Shown: positions 1 to 9,420, counted from the stretch's first letter. The stretch: DNA of 64,000 nucleotides from Arthrobacter sp. Leaf141 (GCF_001424565.1 NZ_LMOL01000010.1:228-64227), one strand, 5' to 3'. Translations and numbers: made by a program. Notes: generated by a model not told the origin, from the letters alone.

Positions 1-30
1 GGGGGAGGAGGGGAGGGGGGAGGCGAGAGG

Positions 31-2043
31 CTACTCCAGGCCGCGGCGCTTCAGCAGGGGTTCGAGTGTGGCATCGCGGCCGCGGATGCTGCGGAACGAA
101 TCGAGCGGGTCGCGGCTGTTGCCCCGGCCCAGCAGTTCCCGGCGGAACCGTTCCCCGTTGGCACGGGTCATACCGCCGCTTTCGGTGAACCAGTCCACCG
201 TCTCCGCGTCCAGGACCTCGCTCCAGATGTAGGAGTAGTAACCGGCCGCGTAGCCGGCACCCGCGAAGATGTGCTGGAAGTAGCCGGTCCGGTACCGCGG
301 CGGAATCAGCGGGTGCGCGATCCCTGCGGCGGCGAGTGACTTGTCCTCGAAGGCCAGGGCGCCGTCCGGGACGGCGGCCTGCTCCAGCACATGCCAGGCG
401 AGGTCCAGCAAGGCAGCACCCAGGTACTCGGTGGTGCCGAACCCTTCGCCCCACAGCCGCGAAGCGTTCAGCTTGTCCACCACGGACTGCGGCAGCGGCT
501 CGCCGGTGGCGTGGTGGCGGGCGTAGTTGGCCAGGACCTCGGGCCACATGATCCACATCTCGTTGACCTGGGACGGGTACTCCACAAAGTCCCGGGGAAC
601 CGAAGTCCCCGAGAACCGCGGGAAGGTAACGTCCGAGAACAGCCCGTGCAGGGCATGGCCGAACTCGTGGAACGTGGTGCGCACCTCGTCGAGCGTCAGC
701 AGGGTGGGTTCCCCGGCCGGCGGCTTGGAGATGTTCAGGGTATTGATGACCACGGGTTTGGTGCCCAGCAGCTCCGACTGATCCACCAGCGAGTTCATCC
801 AGGCCCCGCCGCGCTTGGACTCACGGGTGTAATAGTCGCCCAGGAAAAGGCCCAGTTCGCTGCCGTCCTCGTTCCGGACCTCCCACACCCGCACGTCCGG
901 GTGGTAGCCGGACAGGTCGCCGCGTTCGTGGAACGTGATGCCGTACAGGGAGGTGGCGGCGAAGAAGACGCCGTCCGTCAGGACCCGGTCCAGCTCGAAG
1001 TAGGGCCGCAGGGCCTGCTCGTCCACCTCGTAGCGGTCTTTGCGGACCTTCGCCGAGTAGAACGCCCAGTCCCAGGCCTCCAGCGGATGCCCTGCCTGTT
1101 CCGCCAGTGCGGCAGCCTCCGCGTCCGCGTTGCGCACAGCGGCGGGGGCCATCCGGTTCAGCATGGCCTGCACGGCTTCGAAGTCCGGTGCGGTCTGCCG
1201 GTCCACCACCAGCTCTGCGTAATTCTCGAAACCCAGGAGGTTTGCCTTTTCCGCACGGAGCGCTGCGGTGGCCCGGGCAATGTCCAGCACGTCCAGGGCG
1301 CCGCCGCTGCTGCCGCGGGCCACGGACGCTTCGAACAGCCGACGGCGGACGTCCCGGTTTTGGAGCGCGGCGAGGGCCGGCTGGTTGCCCGGCTGGATCA
1401 GGGTCAGCAGGTACTTTCCCTTGTGCCCTGCCGTGTTGGCTGCCTCCGCGGCGGCGGCAACGTCGTCTGCCGGCAGTCCGGCGAGGTCGCCGGCGTCGTC
1501 CACCAGCAGTGCCGCGGCCTTCATGCCGGCCTTGACCCGCTGCCCGAATTCCGTGCCCAGGGCGGCGAGTTCTGCATTGATCTCCTTCAACCGCTTCTGG
1601 CCGGCCGCGTCGAGTGCGATGCCTGACTGCCGGAACTCCTTCAGGTACTCGGCCACCAACCGGACCGCCTCGGGGCCGCAGTCCGCCGTGCTGATGGCGG
1701 CAAACCGTTCGTAGAGGTCCCGGTTCAGGTAAACCTCATCCTGGTGCGCGGAGAACCGCGGGGACAGCTCGGTTTCGAGGGCGCGGATCTCTTCTGATGC
1801 ATCCGCGGATACCAGGGTGAAAAACGCCGACGCCGCGCGGTGGAGCAGCCTGCCGGACCTTTCCATGGCCAATGCGGTGTTTTCGAACGTGGCCGGCGCC
1901 GGGTCCACCACGATGGCCTGGATTTCAGCGAGCTGGCCGGCCAAGCCGGCCCCGATGGCCTCCGCATAGTCCGAGGGCCCAAGCTGGGCGAACGGAGGAA
2001 GCTCATAGGGCAGGGGACTGGGGTGGAGGAGGGGGTTCGTCAT
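31..2043 (-). CDS. M3 family metallopeptidase (oligopeptidase A / Dcp-like)
   Basis: Zinc metallopeptidase of family M3, which degrades short peptides in the cytoplasm. The 670-residue length is normal for Dcp or oligopeptidase A. The HEFGH zinc-binding motif is at residues 459-463 and the third zinc ligand is Glu488 in the conserved GTSVPRDFVEYPSQ stretch. No signal peptide is visible at the N-terminus (MTNPLLHPSPLPYELPPF), so the protein is probably cytosolic. The ATG is preceded on the minus strand by AAAGG at about 9 bases. It is transcribed away from the capA-like gene, from which it is 84 bases apart. Dcp (dipeptidyl carboxypeptidase) and oligopeptidase A cannot be told apart by eye, so no symbol is given. 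Confidence 0.93.
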   Translation of the reverse strand: MTNPLLHPSPLPYELPPFAQLGPSDYAEAIGAGLAGQLAEIQAIVVDPAPATFENTALAMERSGRLLHRAASAFFTLVSADASEEIRALETELSPRFSAHQDEVYLNRDLYERFAAISTADCGPEAVRLVAEYLKEFRQSGIALDAAGQKRLKEINAELAALGTEFGQRVKAGMKAAALLVDDAGDLAGLPADDVAAAAEAANTAGHKGKYLLTLIQPGNQPALAALQNRDVRRRLFEASVARGSSGGALDVLDIARATAALRAEKANLLGFENYAELVVDRQTAPDFEAVQAMLNRMAPAAVRNADAEAAALAEQAGHPLEAWDWAFYSAKVRKDRYEVDEQALRPYFELDRVLTDGVFFAATSLYGITFHERGDLSGYHPDVRVWEVRNEDGSELGLFLGDYYTRESKRGGAWMNSLVDQSELLGTKPVVINTLNISKPPAGEPTLLTLDEVRTTFHEFGHALHGLFSDVTFPRFSGTSVPRDFVEYPSQVNEMWIMWPEVLANYARHHATGEPLPQSVVDKLNASRLWGEGFGTTEYLGAALLDLAWHVLEQAAVPDGALAFEDKSLAAAGIAHPLIPPRYRTGYFQHIFAGAGYAAGYYSYIWSEVLDAETVDWFTESGGMTRANGERFRRELLGRGNSRDPLDSFRSIRGRDATLEPLLKRRGLE

Positions 2044-2115
2044 GAGGTAAACCTTTCACAGCCCGGGCACGCTTCTCAACGCGGCCAAATGCCTGCGGCG
2101 GGTCCTGGCCGTCCC

Positions 2116-2121
2116 TAGAAT
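2116..2121 (+). promoter_or_regulatory. -10 element TAGAAT of a leaderless promoter for the CapA-like gene
   Basis: TAGAAT is followed by exactly six bases (GGCGTT) and then the ATG at 2128, with no Shine-Dalgarno sequence. In actinobacteria this spacing usually places the transcription start on the A of the ATG. Confidence 0.6.
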
Positions 2122-2127
2122 GGCGTT

Positions 2128-3372
2128 ATGGGGATCACATCAGGCATAACTTCCCGGCGCTGGCTGGCAGCAGCCTCGGCCGGAGCGCTGCTGACGGCGC
2201 TGGCCGGCTGCGGCCTGGTGGCCGAGCAGAACCGGGCGACGGCGGACCCGCAAACCAACGCGGCCACGTCCAAGGCCACACCCACAGCCACCGTTCCGGC
2301 GCCGGTCCCCACCCCGGGCCAGGGACCCGACTGCCCCGTCCTGCGCTGCACCACCGTCCTGGTGACGGGGGACATGCTGGTCCACACCCAGCTGTGGCAG
2401 CAGGCGCAGCAGGACGCAGCCGCCGCGGGCAAGCCCGGCCTGGACTTCGTGCCGCTGCTGGAAGGCCAGCGCCGCTACATCGACAGCAGTGACCTGGCCA
2501 TCTGCCATCAGGAAACGCCGGTAGCAGGACCTGATGGGCCTTTCTCCGCGTACCCGTCGTTCAACGTTCCACCCCAAATCATCACTGCCGCGAAAAATGT
2601 CGGCTACCAGGCCTGCACCACCGCCAGCAACCACACCATCGACCGCGGTACGGACGGCCTGCTCCGGACCCTTGACCAGCTGGACGCCGCGGGGCTGAAG
2701 CACACCGGCTCCTACCGGACCGCAACTGAATCCCAGGGCATCCTCATCATGCAGACGCCGGCCGCCAAGGTGGCCATCATCCAGGCCAGCTACGGGCTGA
2801 ACGGCCAGATCGCCGAATACCCGTGGCAGGTGGACATGCTGGACGCCTCGGCCATGATTGCGAAGGCCGTCAAGGCCCGGGCCCTGGGCGCGGACATCGT
2901 CCTGGGCGTGATGCACGCCGGCGACGAATATGCCAGCGTCCCGAACGGCCAGCAACAGGACGTAGCCCACGCCCTGGTGGACAGCGGACAGTTCAGCATG
3001 GTCTACGGCCACCACACCCACTCGGTGTTGCCCATCGAAAATTACAAGGGCACCTGGATTGTGTACGGCCTGGGCAACGGGGTCACCGAGCTATCGCCCT
3101 GGTATGTGGTCAACAACGAGGGCCTGCTGGTCCGGGCCCAGTTCGGCCAGGACGCTGCAGGCAAATGGGCGCCCACGGACCTGGCCTGGGCGCCGTCGGT
3201 CATTGTCCGGGACCCTTACCGGTGGTGTTCCGTGGCGTCGGACGCCCCGCAGGGCACCTGCGCCGGCCCGGAAGAGGACGCCGCCACCAGGGCGCGCACC
3301 ACCGAAGTGGTGGAGTCCATGGGCGCAGCCGCCGCGGGCGCCCATGAGCTGCTGGTGACCCGGCAGCCCTGA
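2128..3372 (+). CDS. CapA family lipoprotein (PGA_cap metallophosphatase-like)
   Basis: Protein of the CapA / poly-gamma-glutamate synthesis family (PGA_cap fold, a calcineurin-like phosphoesterase relative). The first 28 residues form a lipoprotein signal: two Arg, a hydrophobic stretch, and a lipobox LAGC with Cys28 as the lipidated residue, so it is exported and anchored to the outer face of the membrane. An Ala/Thr/Pro-rich linker to about residue 62 precedes the domain. Family landmarks include GDMLVHTQLW, ASNHTIDRGTDGL, VMHAGDEY and YGHHTHSVLPIE with conserved Asn/His/Asp metal-site residues. No capB or capC lies nearby, so a role in polyglutamate capsule is unsupported; a stand-alone wall-associated hydrolase is as likely. 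It converges on gatD with a 7-base gap. Confidence 0.85.
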   Translation: MGITSGITSRRWLAAASAGALLTALAGCGLVAEQNRATADPQTNAATSKATPTATVPAPVPTPGQGPDCPVLRCTTVLVTGDMLVHTQLWQQAQQDAAAAGKPGLDFVPLLEGQRRYIDSSDLAICHQETPVAGPDGPFSAYPSFNVPPQIITAAKNVGYQACTTASNHTIDRGTDGLLRTLDQLDAAGLKHTGSYRTATESQGILIMQTPAAKVAIIQASYGLNGQIAEYPWQVDMLDASAMIAKAVKARALGADIVLGVMHAGDEYASVPNGQQQDVAHALVDSGQFSMVYGHHTHSVLPIENYKGTWIVYGLGNGVTELSPWYVVNNEGLLVRAQFGQDAAGKWAPTDLAWAPSVIVRDPYRWCSVASDAPQGTCAGPEEDAATRARTTEVVESMGAAAAGAHELLVTRQP

Positions 3373-3379
3373 GGGATTC

Positions 3380-4117
3380 CTAGCGGGGCCGCCGGGCGGC
3401 GTGTTCGCGGGCCAGTACCGCGTAGGAGTCGTCCGGGGTGCCCGGTTCGAAGCTGCCGAACTTCCGTTCCGCCGCCGTCCTGATCAGGAAATCGGCGATG
3501 GCAGGGTTCTTGGGCAGCAGCGAGCCGTGCAGGTAGCTCGCCACGATGTTGCGGTAGCGGGCGCCCTCATGGCCGTCGGCGCTGTTGTTCCCGGTGCCCT
3601 TCGCCGCCGTGCCCAGCGGACGGACGCCGTTGCCCAGGGTGGTTTGGCCGCTGTGGTTCTCGTAGCCCAGCACCTCGCCGAATTCGGTAGTGGCCACCTT
3701 GACGTTGCCGATCAGCCGCTCATCGGTGCCCAGCGTCTCCACATCCAGGATGCCGATACCCGGGATGACAGTGCCGGTCCGGGTCTTGAAGGACTTGCCA
3801 AAAAGCTGGTACAGCCCGCAGATGACCAGCATGGGGGCGCCGTCCTCGGCCAGGTCCGTCAATTCGACGGCCCGGGCCTGCAGGTCGTCCTGGATCACCA
3901 GCTGGCCGCTGTCCTGCCCGCCGCCGCCAACAATGATGTCCACGTTGGCCGGGAACTCATCGCCCACGTTGTATTCGAGCAGCTCGGGCGTGTAGCCGTG
4001 CCAGCCGATGCGCTGCTGCAGCACCAGGGCGTTGCCCCAGTCGCCGTAGATGTTCATGTCCCGCGGATACAGCTGGAGGACCCGGAGGGTGCCCTTGTCC
4101 TGGTGTCCGGTGCTCAT
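3380..4117 (-). CDS. gatD: Lipid II isoglutaminyl synthase, glutaminase subunit GatD
   Basis: Class I glutamine amidotransferase that hydrolyses glutamine and passes ammonia to MurT, which amidates the D-Glu of the lipid II stem peptide. The nucleophile is Cys100 in MLVICGLYQLFG and the base is His197 in ASYLHGSLLPKNP; GatD enzymes use a Cys/His pair and borrow an acidic residue from MurT. The start ATG overlaps the murT stop by four bases (ATGA), so the two subunits are translationally coupled and made in equal amounts. The 245-residue length is normal. This points to an amidated, Gram-positive-type peptidoglycan. Confidence 0.92.
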   Translation of the reverse strand: MSTGHQDKGTLRVLQLYPRDMNIYGDWGNALVLQQRIGWHGYTPELLEYNVGDEFPANVDIIVGGGGQDSGQLVIQDDLQARAVELTDLAEDGAPMLVICGLYQLFGKSFKTRTGTVIPGIGILDVETLGTDERLIGNVKVATTEFGEVLGYENHSGQTTLGNGVRPLGTAAKGTGNNSADGHEGARYRNIVASYLHGSLLPKNPAIADFLIRTAAERKFGSFEPGTPDDSYAVLAREHAARRPR

Positions 4118-5406
4118 GAGACAACCTCCACGGTGGTGATCTTGGACAGCTCGCGGCGGATGGCCAGCATTGCCGTATAGGTGCAGAAAATGCGTTTCGG
4201 CTTGCCGGCAGCTTCCCGGATAAATGCCGCCAGGGCGGGTGCGATCTCGGGCTGGACGGCGCCGATCCGGACGTCGTCGTACTGCAGCCGGAGGGCCATG
4301 TCATAGGCCCTGGACCCGGTGAGCTGGTCCACCCCGCCGGGCTGCAGCGAGTCGAACCCGACGTCCCACAGCCAGGACATGTCCCGGCCGTCCGCGTAGT
4401 TGTCGTTGATGGCGATCATGGTGGCGTACCCCTCTGCGGGGAACGACTTCAGGCCAAGCCGGAAACCGCTGGGGTTTTTCACCAGGACCAGGTCCAGGGG
4501 CTGGCCGTCCACGGTGAGGCTTTCGCCGCGCCCGAACGCGGGTTCCACTTTGCCCAGCGCAACGAGCAGGGCGTCGTGGTCCGCGGTGGCGGCGCCCCCG
4601 CCGCAGATGCTGCGGGCCAGCGTCAGCGCGGCGGCAGCGTTGAAGATGTTGTACACACCGCGCAGCTTCATCCCGGTGGTGACGGTGCCGCCGTCGTACT
4701 CAAAGGCAGCGGAGTCCGCACCCACTGTGCTGAGCACGACGTCGGCAGCCGGCTTCTGCGGCAGGGCCGCCGGGGCGGGGCTGCCGGGAGCGGTGCGCAT
4801 GTCGTCGTCGTTGGGGAACGTACTGAGCAGGGAATCGTCGAGGCCGAAGTAGCGGACGTCCTGCCCCGTCAGGGTCTCCGCGATCCGCGCCACGCGCGGG
4901 TCCTCGCGGTTCAGCACCACGGTGCCGGTGGTTTTGTCCGCAATGTGCTGGAGCAGCTGGGCAGTTTTATCGATTTCGCCGAACCGGTCAAGCTGGTCCC
5001 GCAGGACGTTCAGCAGCAGGCTGTACCGCGGCGGAACACTGTTAACGAAGTGCACGGCGTGGGCTTCATCCAGTTCCAGGACCGCCACATCCGCCTTGAG
5101 CCGGCCGCGCCAATCCACGGCACCCAACAGTGCAGCGGCCACGCCGCGGGTGAAGTTGCTGCCCGTCCGGTTGGTGAACACGGTCAGGCCCTGGCTTTCG
5201 AGCAGTTCCACCACCATTTTGGTGGTGGTGGTTTTGCCGTTTGTGCCGCTGACCACCGCCACGCCATGGGGGAGGGTGGTCAGCGTGCGCCGCATAAAGC
5301 CAGGATCGATTTTCTCGACCACCAGGCCGGGAAGGGCGGAGCCGCCGCCCCGGAGCCGGGACACCCGGCGGACGAGCTTGCCGAGCGGAACACTGATGTA
5401 GAACAT
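4114..5406 (-). CDS. murT: Lipid II isoglutaminyl synthase, Mur ligase subunit MurT
   Basis: Mur-ligase-like ATPase that activates the D-Glu alpha-carboxylate of lipid II for amidation with ammonia from GatD. The P-loop GTNGKTT lies at residues 54-60 and the C-terminal MurT domain (DUF1727) carries [16 protein letters not shown]. The start chosen is the ATG at 5406 (430 residues): a TATATT box sits exactly six bases upstream on this strand, whereas the longer in-frame start at 5502 would run into the divergent pdxT start. The central insert, where other MurT proteins have a four-Cys zinc ribbon, has no Cys here and is instead Asp/Pro/Ala-rich (see findings). It forms an operon with gatD. Confidence 0.92.
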   Translation of the reverse strand: MFYISVPLGKLVRRVSRLRGGGSALPGLVVEKIDPGFMRRTLTTLPHGVAVVSGTNGKTTTTKMVVELLESQGLTVFTNRTGSNFTRGVAAALLGAVDWRGRLKADVAVLELDEAHAVHFVNSVPPRYSLLLNVLRDQLDRFGEIDKTAQLLQHIADKTTGTVVLNREDPRVARIAETLTGQDVRYFGLDDSLLSTFPNDDDMRTAPGSPAPAALPQKPAADVVLSTVGADSAAFEYDGGTVTTGMKLRGVYNIFNAAAALTLARSICGGGAATADHDALLVALGKVEPAFGRGESLTVDGQPLDLVLVKNPSGFRLGLKSFPAEGYATMIAINDNYADGRDMSWLWDVGFDSLQPGGVDQLTGSRAYDMALRLQYDDVRIGAVQPEIAPALAAFIREAAGKPKRIFCTYTAMLAIRRELSKITTVEVVS

Positions 5407-5412
5407 GGTTCG

Positions 5413-5418
5413 AATATA
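5413..5418 (-). promoter_or_regulatory. -10 element TATATT of a leaderless promoter for murT-gatD
   Basis: Read on the minus strand, TATATT is followed by CGAACC and then the ATG at 5406. There is no ribosome binding site in between, so the transcript probably starts at the ATG. This supports the shorter MurT start. Confidence 0.6.
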
Positions 5419-5483
5419 TCCCAGCAGCGGCATGGAACCGCCGCAGGCTTCCCCTGTCCGCGGGCCCCGCAACCGCCGCACCG

Positions 5484-5489
5484 TATGCT
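5484..5489 (+). promoter_or_regulatory. -10 element TATGCT of a leaderless promoter for pdxT
   Basis: TATGCT is followed by six bases (GGATGG) and the ATG at 5496. It lies within 80 bases of the divergent murT promoter, so the two face away from each other in a compact 89-base gap. Confidence 0.5.
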
Positions 5490-5495
5490 GGATGG

Positions 5496-6206
5496 ATGAC
5501 AAATTCCCTACCTGTTGCTCCCGCGCGCCCGGGTTCCGGCCTGCGGATCGGGGTGCTCGCCCTGCAGGGCGACTTCCGGGAACATCTCCGCGCCGCCGAG
5601 GCGACAGGCGCCCATGGCGTCAGCGTGCGCCGGCCCGCGGAGCTGGACGGACTGGACGGCCTGATCATTCCCGGCGGCGAGTCCACCGCGATCGACAAGC
5701 TGGCCCGCGCCTTTGAGCTGGCTGATCCGTTGCGCGAACGCATCGCCGGCGGCCTGCCCGTCTACGGCTCCTGCGCCGGCATGATCCTCCTGGCCCAGGA
5801 CATCGCCGATCCCGCCACCGACCTGGCCGGTGCGCCCCAGCAGACCTTCGGCGGCCTGGACATCACCGTCCGGCGCAACGCCTTTGGCCGGCAGCGTGAG
5901 TCCTTCGAAACGGACCTTGAGTTCAAGGGGCTGGACTTCAGCGCCACGGAAACCGGCGTCGCCCCGGTGCACGCAGTATTCATCCGCGGCCCCTGGGTTG
6001 AGCGGGTTGGTCCCGGCGTGGAGGTCCTGGCCCAGGTGGAACCGGCCGACGCCGGCCACGCGTCCCACGCCGCCGCATTGCCGGGGGCCGCTAGAATTGT
6101 TGCAGTGCGTTCCGGCCAGCTGCTGGCCACCTCCTTCCACCCGGAAGTGACGGGCGAAAAGCGCATCCACGAACTTTTTATCCGCATGATCAGAGGAGAA
6201 GCGTAA
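5496..6206 (+). CDS. pdxT: Pyridoxal 5'-phosphate synthase glutaminase subunit PdxT
   Basis: Class I amidotransferase that supplies ammonia to PdxS for vitamin B6 (PLP) synthesis. The triad is visible: Cys93 in VYGSCAGM, and His215 and Glu217 in [13 protein letters not shown]. The oxyanion/GGEST signature is at residues 60-64. At 236 residues it is slightly long because of about 16 extra N-terminal residues before [15 protein letters not shown]. pdxS, which normally lies directly upstream, is not in this window; the upstream neighbour is the divergent murT. Downstream, the yebC start follows after three bases, so pdxT and yebC are probably cotranscribed. Confidence 0.93.
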   Translation: MTNSLPVAPARPGSGLRIGVLALQGDFREHLRAAEATGAHGVSVRRPAELDGLDGLIIPGGESTAIDKLARAFELADPLRERIAGGLPVYGSCAGMILLAQDIADPATDLAGAPQQTFGGLDITVRRNAFGRQRESFETDLEFKGLDFSATETGVAPVHAVFIRGPWVERVGPGVEVLAQVEPADAGHASHAAALPGAARIVAVRSGQLLATSFHPEVTGEKRIHELFIRMIRGEA

Positions 6207-6209
6207 AGC

Positions 6210-6965
6210 ATGTCAGGCCACTCCAAATGGGCAACCACCAAGCACAAAAAAGCCATCCTTGACAGCCGACGCGCCAAATCCTTCGCCAAGCTGATCAAGA
6301 ACATCGAAGTTGCTGCCCGCATGGGCGGCCCGGACCTCTCCGGCAACCCGGGCCTGGAACTGGCTGTCACCAAGGCCAAAAAGACCTCGGTCCCCGCGGA
6401 CAACATCGACCGCGCCATCAAGCGCGGCGCCGGCCTCACCGGCGAAGTGGTGGACTACACCGAGATCATGTACGAGGCCCGCGGCCCGCAGGGCTCAGCC
6501 CTCCTGATCGAGTGCCTCACGGACAACAAAAACCGTGCCGCATCCGAGGTCCGGCTCGCGATCTCCCGCAACGGGGGCACCATCGCCGACCCCGGCTCCG
6601 TCAGCTACCTCTTTACCCGCAAAGGCGTGGTGAACCTGCCCAAGAACGGTCTCACCGAGGATGACGTGCTGATGGCCGTCCTCGATGCCGGCGCCGAGGA
6701 AGTCAAGGACAACGGCGAGACGTTCGAGATCCACTCCGAGCCCACCGACCTCCAGGCCATCCGCGACGCGCTCAAGGAAGCCGGCATCGAGTACGACACC
6801 GATGAGGCCGAGTTTGTCCCGTCCATGCAGGTGGAACTCGACGTCGACGGCGCCCGGAAGTTCCTGAAGCTCGCGGACGCGCTGGAGGAACTCGACGACG
6901 TCCAGAACGTCTACAGCAACGCTGACCTGAGCAGCGAAGTGCAGGCCGCACTGGAATCCGAGTGA
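6210..6965 (+). CDS. YebC/PmpR family protein (TACO1 family)
   Basis: Member of the YebC/PmpR/TACO1 family, beginning with the diagnostic [23 protein letters not shown] and 251 residues long, the usual size. Members were first described as DNA-binding regulators, and more recent work on the family points to a role in translation of difficult sequences; the sequence does not decide between these. The gene sits between pdxT and ruvC, the usual actinobacterial and proteobacterial neighbourhood upstream of ruvCAB. A purine-rich ribosome binding site (AGAGGAGAAG) lies 8-15 bases before the ATG, inside the pdxT 3' end. Confidence 0.93.
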   Translation: MSGHSKWATTKHKKAILDSRRAKSFAKLIKNIEVAARMGGPDLSGNPGLELAVTKAKKTSVPADNIDRAIKRGAGLTGEVVDYTEIMYEARGPQGSALLIECLTDNKNRAASEVRLAISRNGGTIADPGSVSYLFTRKGVVNLPKNGLTEDDVLMAVLDAGAEEVKDNGETFEIHSEPTDLQAIRDALKEAGIEYDTDEAEFVPSMQVELDVDGARKFLKLADALEELDDVQNVYSNADLSSEVQAALESE

Positions 6966-6996
6966 CCTGCCGGCACCCCGCCGCGGAGGCCCGGAC

Positions 6997-7575
6997 TTGA
7001 CCCTCAGGGTACTGGGGGTTGATCCGGGCCTCACCCGTTGCGGGATCGGCGTGGTGGATGTTGAACGCAACCGCCGCGCCACGATGGTGGGTGTGGGCGT
7101 GGTGGGCACCTCGCCGGAGCAGTCCCTGGACCAGCGGCTGCTGGTGATCGCCCTGGCCATCGATGACTGGCTGGACCGCTACGAACCGCACGTGGTCGCA
7201 GTGGAACGGGTCTTCTCCCAGCTGAACGTCAGTACCGTGATGGGCGTGGCCCAGGCCTCAGGCGTGGTGATTGCTGCGGCGGCGCGGCGCGGCATCCCGG
7301 TGGCCATGCACACGCCGTCCGAGGTCAAGGCCGCGGTGACCGGGAGCGGCACGTCCAATAAGGATGCGGTGACCAAGCTGGTGACCAAGATCCTGCGGCT
7401 GGACGCTCCTCCCCGCCCGGCGGACGCCGCCGACGCGTTGGCCCTCGCCATCACGCATGCGTGGCGGGCCGGCAGCGGGGCGGCTGTGGCCACCACGGGT
7501 CCCGGCAGCTCATCGCTTACGGCGGCCCAACGGGCGTGGGCCGAGGCGGAAGCAAAAGCGCGGCGCGGGCGATGA
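6997..7575 (+). CDS. ruvC: Holliday junction endonuclease RuvC
   Basis: Resolvase that makes paired nicks in Holliday junctions loaded by RuvAB. Acidic catalytic residues are visible: Asp9 in [10 protein letters not shown], a Glu in [11 protein letters not shown], and the C-terminal Asp pair in [13 protein letters not shown]. The start is TTG with GCGGAGG 8-14 bases upstream. The C-terminus after about residue 160 is a Ser/Ala-rich, basic tail. It follows yebC by 31 bases and is probably on the same transcript. Confidence 0.94.
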   Translation: MTLRVLGVDPGLTRCGIGVVDVERNRRATMVGVGVVGTSPEQSLDQRLLVIALAIDDWLDRYEPHVVAVERVFSQLNVSTVMGVAQASGVVIAAAARRGIPVAMHTPSEVKAAVTGSGTSNKDAVTKLVTKILRLDAPPRPADAADALALAITHAWRAGSGAAVATTGPGSSSLTAAQRAWAEAEAKARRGR

Positions 7576-7592
7576 TTGCCCCGGCCGCTTGC

Positions 7593-7598
7593 TAGGGT
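7593..7598 (+). promoter_or_regulatory. -10 element TAGGGT upstream of ruvA
   Basis: TANNNT hexamer 18 bases past the ruvC stop, placing a transcription start near 7605 and giving ruvA about 60 bases of leader. It lies directly against the LexA-like box at 7601-7616, so LexA would cover the start point. Confidence 0.45.
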
Positions 7599-7600
7599 AT

Positions 7601-7616
7601 TCGTAGATATGTTCGG
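7601..7616 (+). promoter_or_regulatory. LexA (SOS) box candidate before ruvA
   Basis: TCGTAGATATGTTCGG matches 13 of 16 positions of the Gram-positive/actinobacterial LexA consensus TCGAACATATGTTCGA as I recall it; the right half (ATATGTTCG) is intact and the left half is degenerate. It lies 49 bases before the ruvA TTG. Confidence 0.6.
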
Positions 7617-7664
7617 ATAGCCGGCGTTGACCACAACGGCCGGCAGTACACCAGGAGTACGGCC

Positions 7665-8309
7665 TTGATCAGTTTTCTTCGCGGAACAGTAGCCCACGTA
7701 GGCCTGTCCACGGCCGTCATCGACCTCAACGGCGCCGGCATGAGCGTCAACGCCACACCGCAGACCCTCAGCCGACTGCACGTCGGTGAGGAAGGCAAGC
7801 TGTTCACGTCACTGATAGTGCGTGAGGATTCACTGACGCTTTTCGGGTTCGCCTCGGATGACGAGCGGGAAGTTTTCGACATCCTGCTGAGCGTCAGCGG
7901 TGTGGGTCCCCGGCTGGCGCTGGCAGTCCTGGCGGTCCACGAGCCGGAGGCCATCCGGGTGGCTGCGCACAGTGGCGACAGCAAAACCTTCACCAAGGTG
8001 CCGGGTATCGGCCCCAAGGTTGGCGCCCGGATTGTCCTGGAACTGGCCGGAAAGCTGGTGCCGCACGGAACGGCCGGCGCCGCAGGGGTGCCCACGGCCG
8101 CCGAAGCTGCCTGGAAGCCGCAGGTGGTGGCCGCCATGACCAGCCTGGGCTGGTCCGAGAAGGACGCCTCCGCCAGCATCGACAAGGCCCTCGCCGACGA
8201 TCCCGAAGTCTCGTTCCGGGGCAACGTCGCGGAAATCCTGCGCACCACGCTCCGCTGGCTGGGCCAGGACGGCGCGCGGGCCGGCAACCGCATAGGCAGC
8301 CGTGGCTGA
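7665..8309 (+). CDS. ruvA: Holliday junction branch migration protein RuvA
   Basis: DNA-binding subunit of the RuvAB branch-migration motor. The OB-fold domain starts at [13 protein letters not shown], followed by two helix-hairpin-helix motifs ([14 protein letters not shown] and [17 protein letters not shown]) and a C-terminal domain that contacts RuvB. The start is TTG with AGGAG 9-13 bases upstream. The 3' end overlaps the ruvB GTG by eight bases, a sign of translational coupling. Length 214 residues, normal. Confidence 0.95.
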   Translation: MISFLRGTVAHVGLSTAVIDLNGAGMSVNATPQTLSRLHVGEEGKLFTSLIVREDSLTLFGFASDDEREVFDILLSVSGVGPRLALAVLAVHEPEAIRVAAHSGDSKTFTKVPGIGPKVGARIVLELAGKLVPHGTAGAAGVPTAAEAAWKPQVVAAMTSLGWSEKDASASIDKALADDPEVSFRGNVAEILRTTLRWLGQDGARAGNRIGSRG

Positions 8310-9390
8310 ACCGTCACTGGTGGCAGCGGGGGAGGAGCCCGAGGAGCGGGCCATTGAAGCCGCCCTCCGGCCCAAGAACCTGGACGACTTCGTTGGCCAG
8401 CACCGGGTACGCAAACAGCTCTCCCTGGTGCTGCAGGCGTCCAGGATGCGCGGCCGCAGCGCAGATCACGTCCTGTTCTCGGGTCCGCCCGGGTTGGGCA
8501 AAACCACCCTGGCCATGATCGTGGCCGCCGAAATGAACGCCCCGCTGCGCATCAGCAGCGGCCCGGCCATCCAGCACGCCGGTGACCTCGCGGCCATCCT
8601 GTCTTCCCTCTCCGAGGGCGAGGTCCTGTTCCTCGACGAAATCCACCGGATGTCTCGGCCGGCCGAGGAAATGCTGTACATGGCCATGGAGGATTTCCGG
8701 GTGGACATTGTGGTGGGCAAGGGGGCCGGTGCCACTGCCATTCCGCTGGAACTGCCGCCGTTCACCCTGGTGGGTGCAACGACCCGCGCGGGCCTGCTCC
8801 CCGGGCCCCTGCGGGACCGGTTCGGGTTCACGGGCCATCTGGAGTTCTACTCGGTTTCCGAACTGGAACTCGTTTTGCGCCGCTCGGCGGGGCTGCTGGA
8901 CCTCAAGGTCAACTCTGCAGGGTTCAGCGAAATCGCCGGCCGGTCCCGGGGAACCCCACGTATCGCCAACAGGCTGCTGCGCCGGGTACGCGACTGGGCC
9001 CTGGTCCACGGCATCGAACAAATCGACGCCAGGGCAGCCTCCGCGGCCCTGGACATGTACGAAGTGGATAAAAAGGGCCTTGACCGGCTTGACCGTGCCG
9101 TGCTTGAGGCGCTTATCACCAAATTCGGCGGCGGGCCTGTGGGCCTGTCCACGCTGGCCATCGCCGTGGGCGAGGAAACGGAAACCGTGGAAACGGTGGC
9201 CGAGCCATTCCTGGTCCGGGAGGGGCTGCTGGGCCGCACCCCCCGGGGCAGGATCGCGATGGCTCCGGCCTGGACCCACTTGGGGTACGCCGTTCCCGCC
9301 GGAGCCTTCGGCCAGGAGCAGCTGGACCTGTTTGAACCTGCCGTTGAACCTGTCTGGCCGTCGTCCGGCTGGGATCCGGAGAGCCAATAG
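8302..9390 (+). CDS. ruvB: Holliday junction branch migration ATPase RuvB
   Basis: AAA+ hexameric motor that drives branch migration with RuvA. Walker A GPPGLGKT is at residues 61-68, Walker [10 protein letters not shown] follows, and the sensor region [18 protein letters not shown] and the C-terminal winged helix ([12 protein letters not shown]) are present. The GTG start lies within the ruvA coding sequence. At 362 residues it is slightly longer than the E. coli protein because of a C-terminal acidic tail. It ends the ruvCAB cluster. Confidence 0.96.
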   Translation: MAEPSLVAAGEEPEERAIEAALRPKNLDDFVGQHRVRKQLSLVLQASRMRGRSADHVLFSGPPGLGKTTLAMIVAAEMNAPLRISSGPAIQHAGDLAAILSSLSEGEVLFLDEIHRMSRPAEEMLYMAMEDFRVDIVVGKGAGATAIPLELPPFTLVGATTRAGLLPGPLRDRFGFTGHLEFYSVSELELVLRRSAGLLDLKVNSAGFSEIAGRSRGTPRIANRLLRRVRDWALVHGIEQIDARAASAALDMYEVDKKGLDRLDRAVLEALITKFGGGPVGLSTLAIAVGEETETVETVAEPFLVREGLLGRTPRGRIAMAPAWTHLGYAVPAGAFGQEQLDLFEPAVEPVWPSSGWDPESQ

Positions 9391-9414
9391 CAGGCTCCGT
9401 TCAGCTTTTCCCCC

Positions 9415-9420
9415 TAGACT
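9415..9420 (+). promoter_or_regulatory. -10 element TAGACT, probable promoter of yajC-secD-secF
   Basis: TAGACT lies 25 bases after the ruvB stop. No convincing -35 is visible. A start near 9427 would give yajC a leader of about 160 bases, unusually long for this window, in which I see no clear riboswitch or attenuator. Confidence 0.4.

Noticed and set aside
391..1626. Long open frame antisense to the M3 peptidase
   Set aside because: It runs opposite a gene with a clear HEFGH motif. High GC leaves antisense frames open, and the translation has no recognisable domain.
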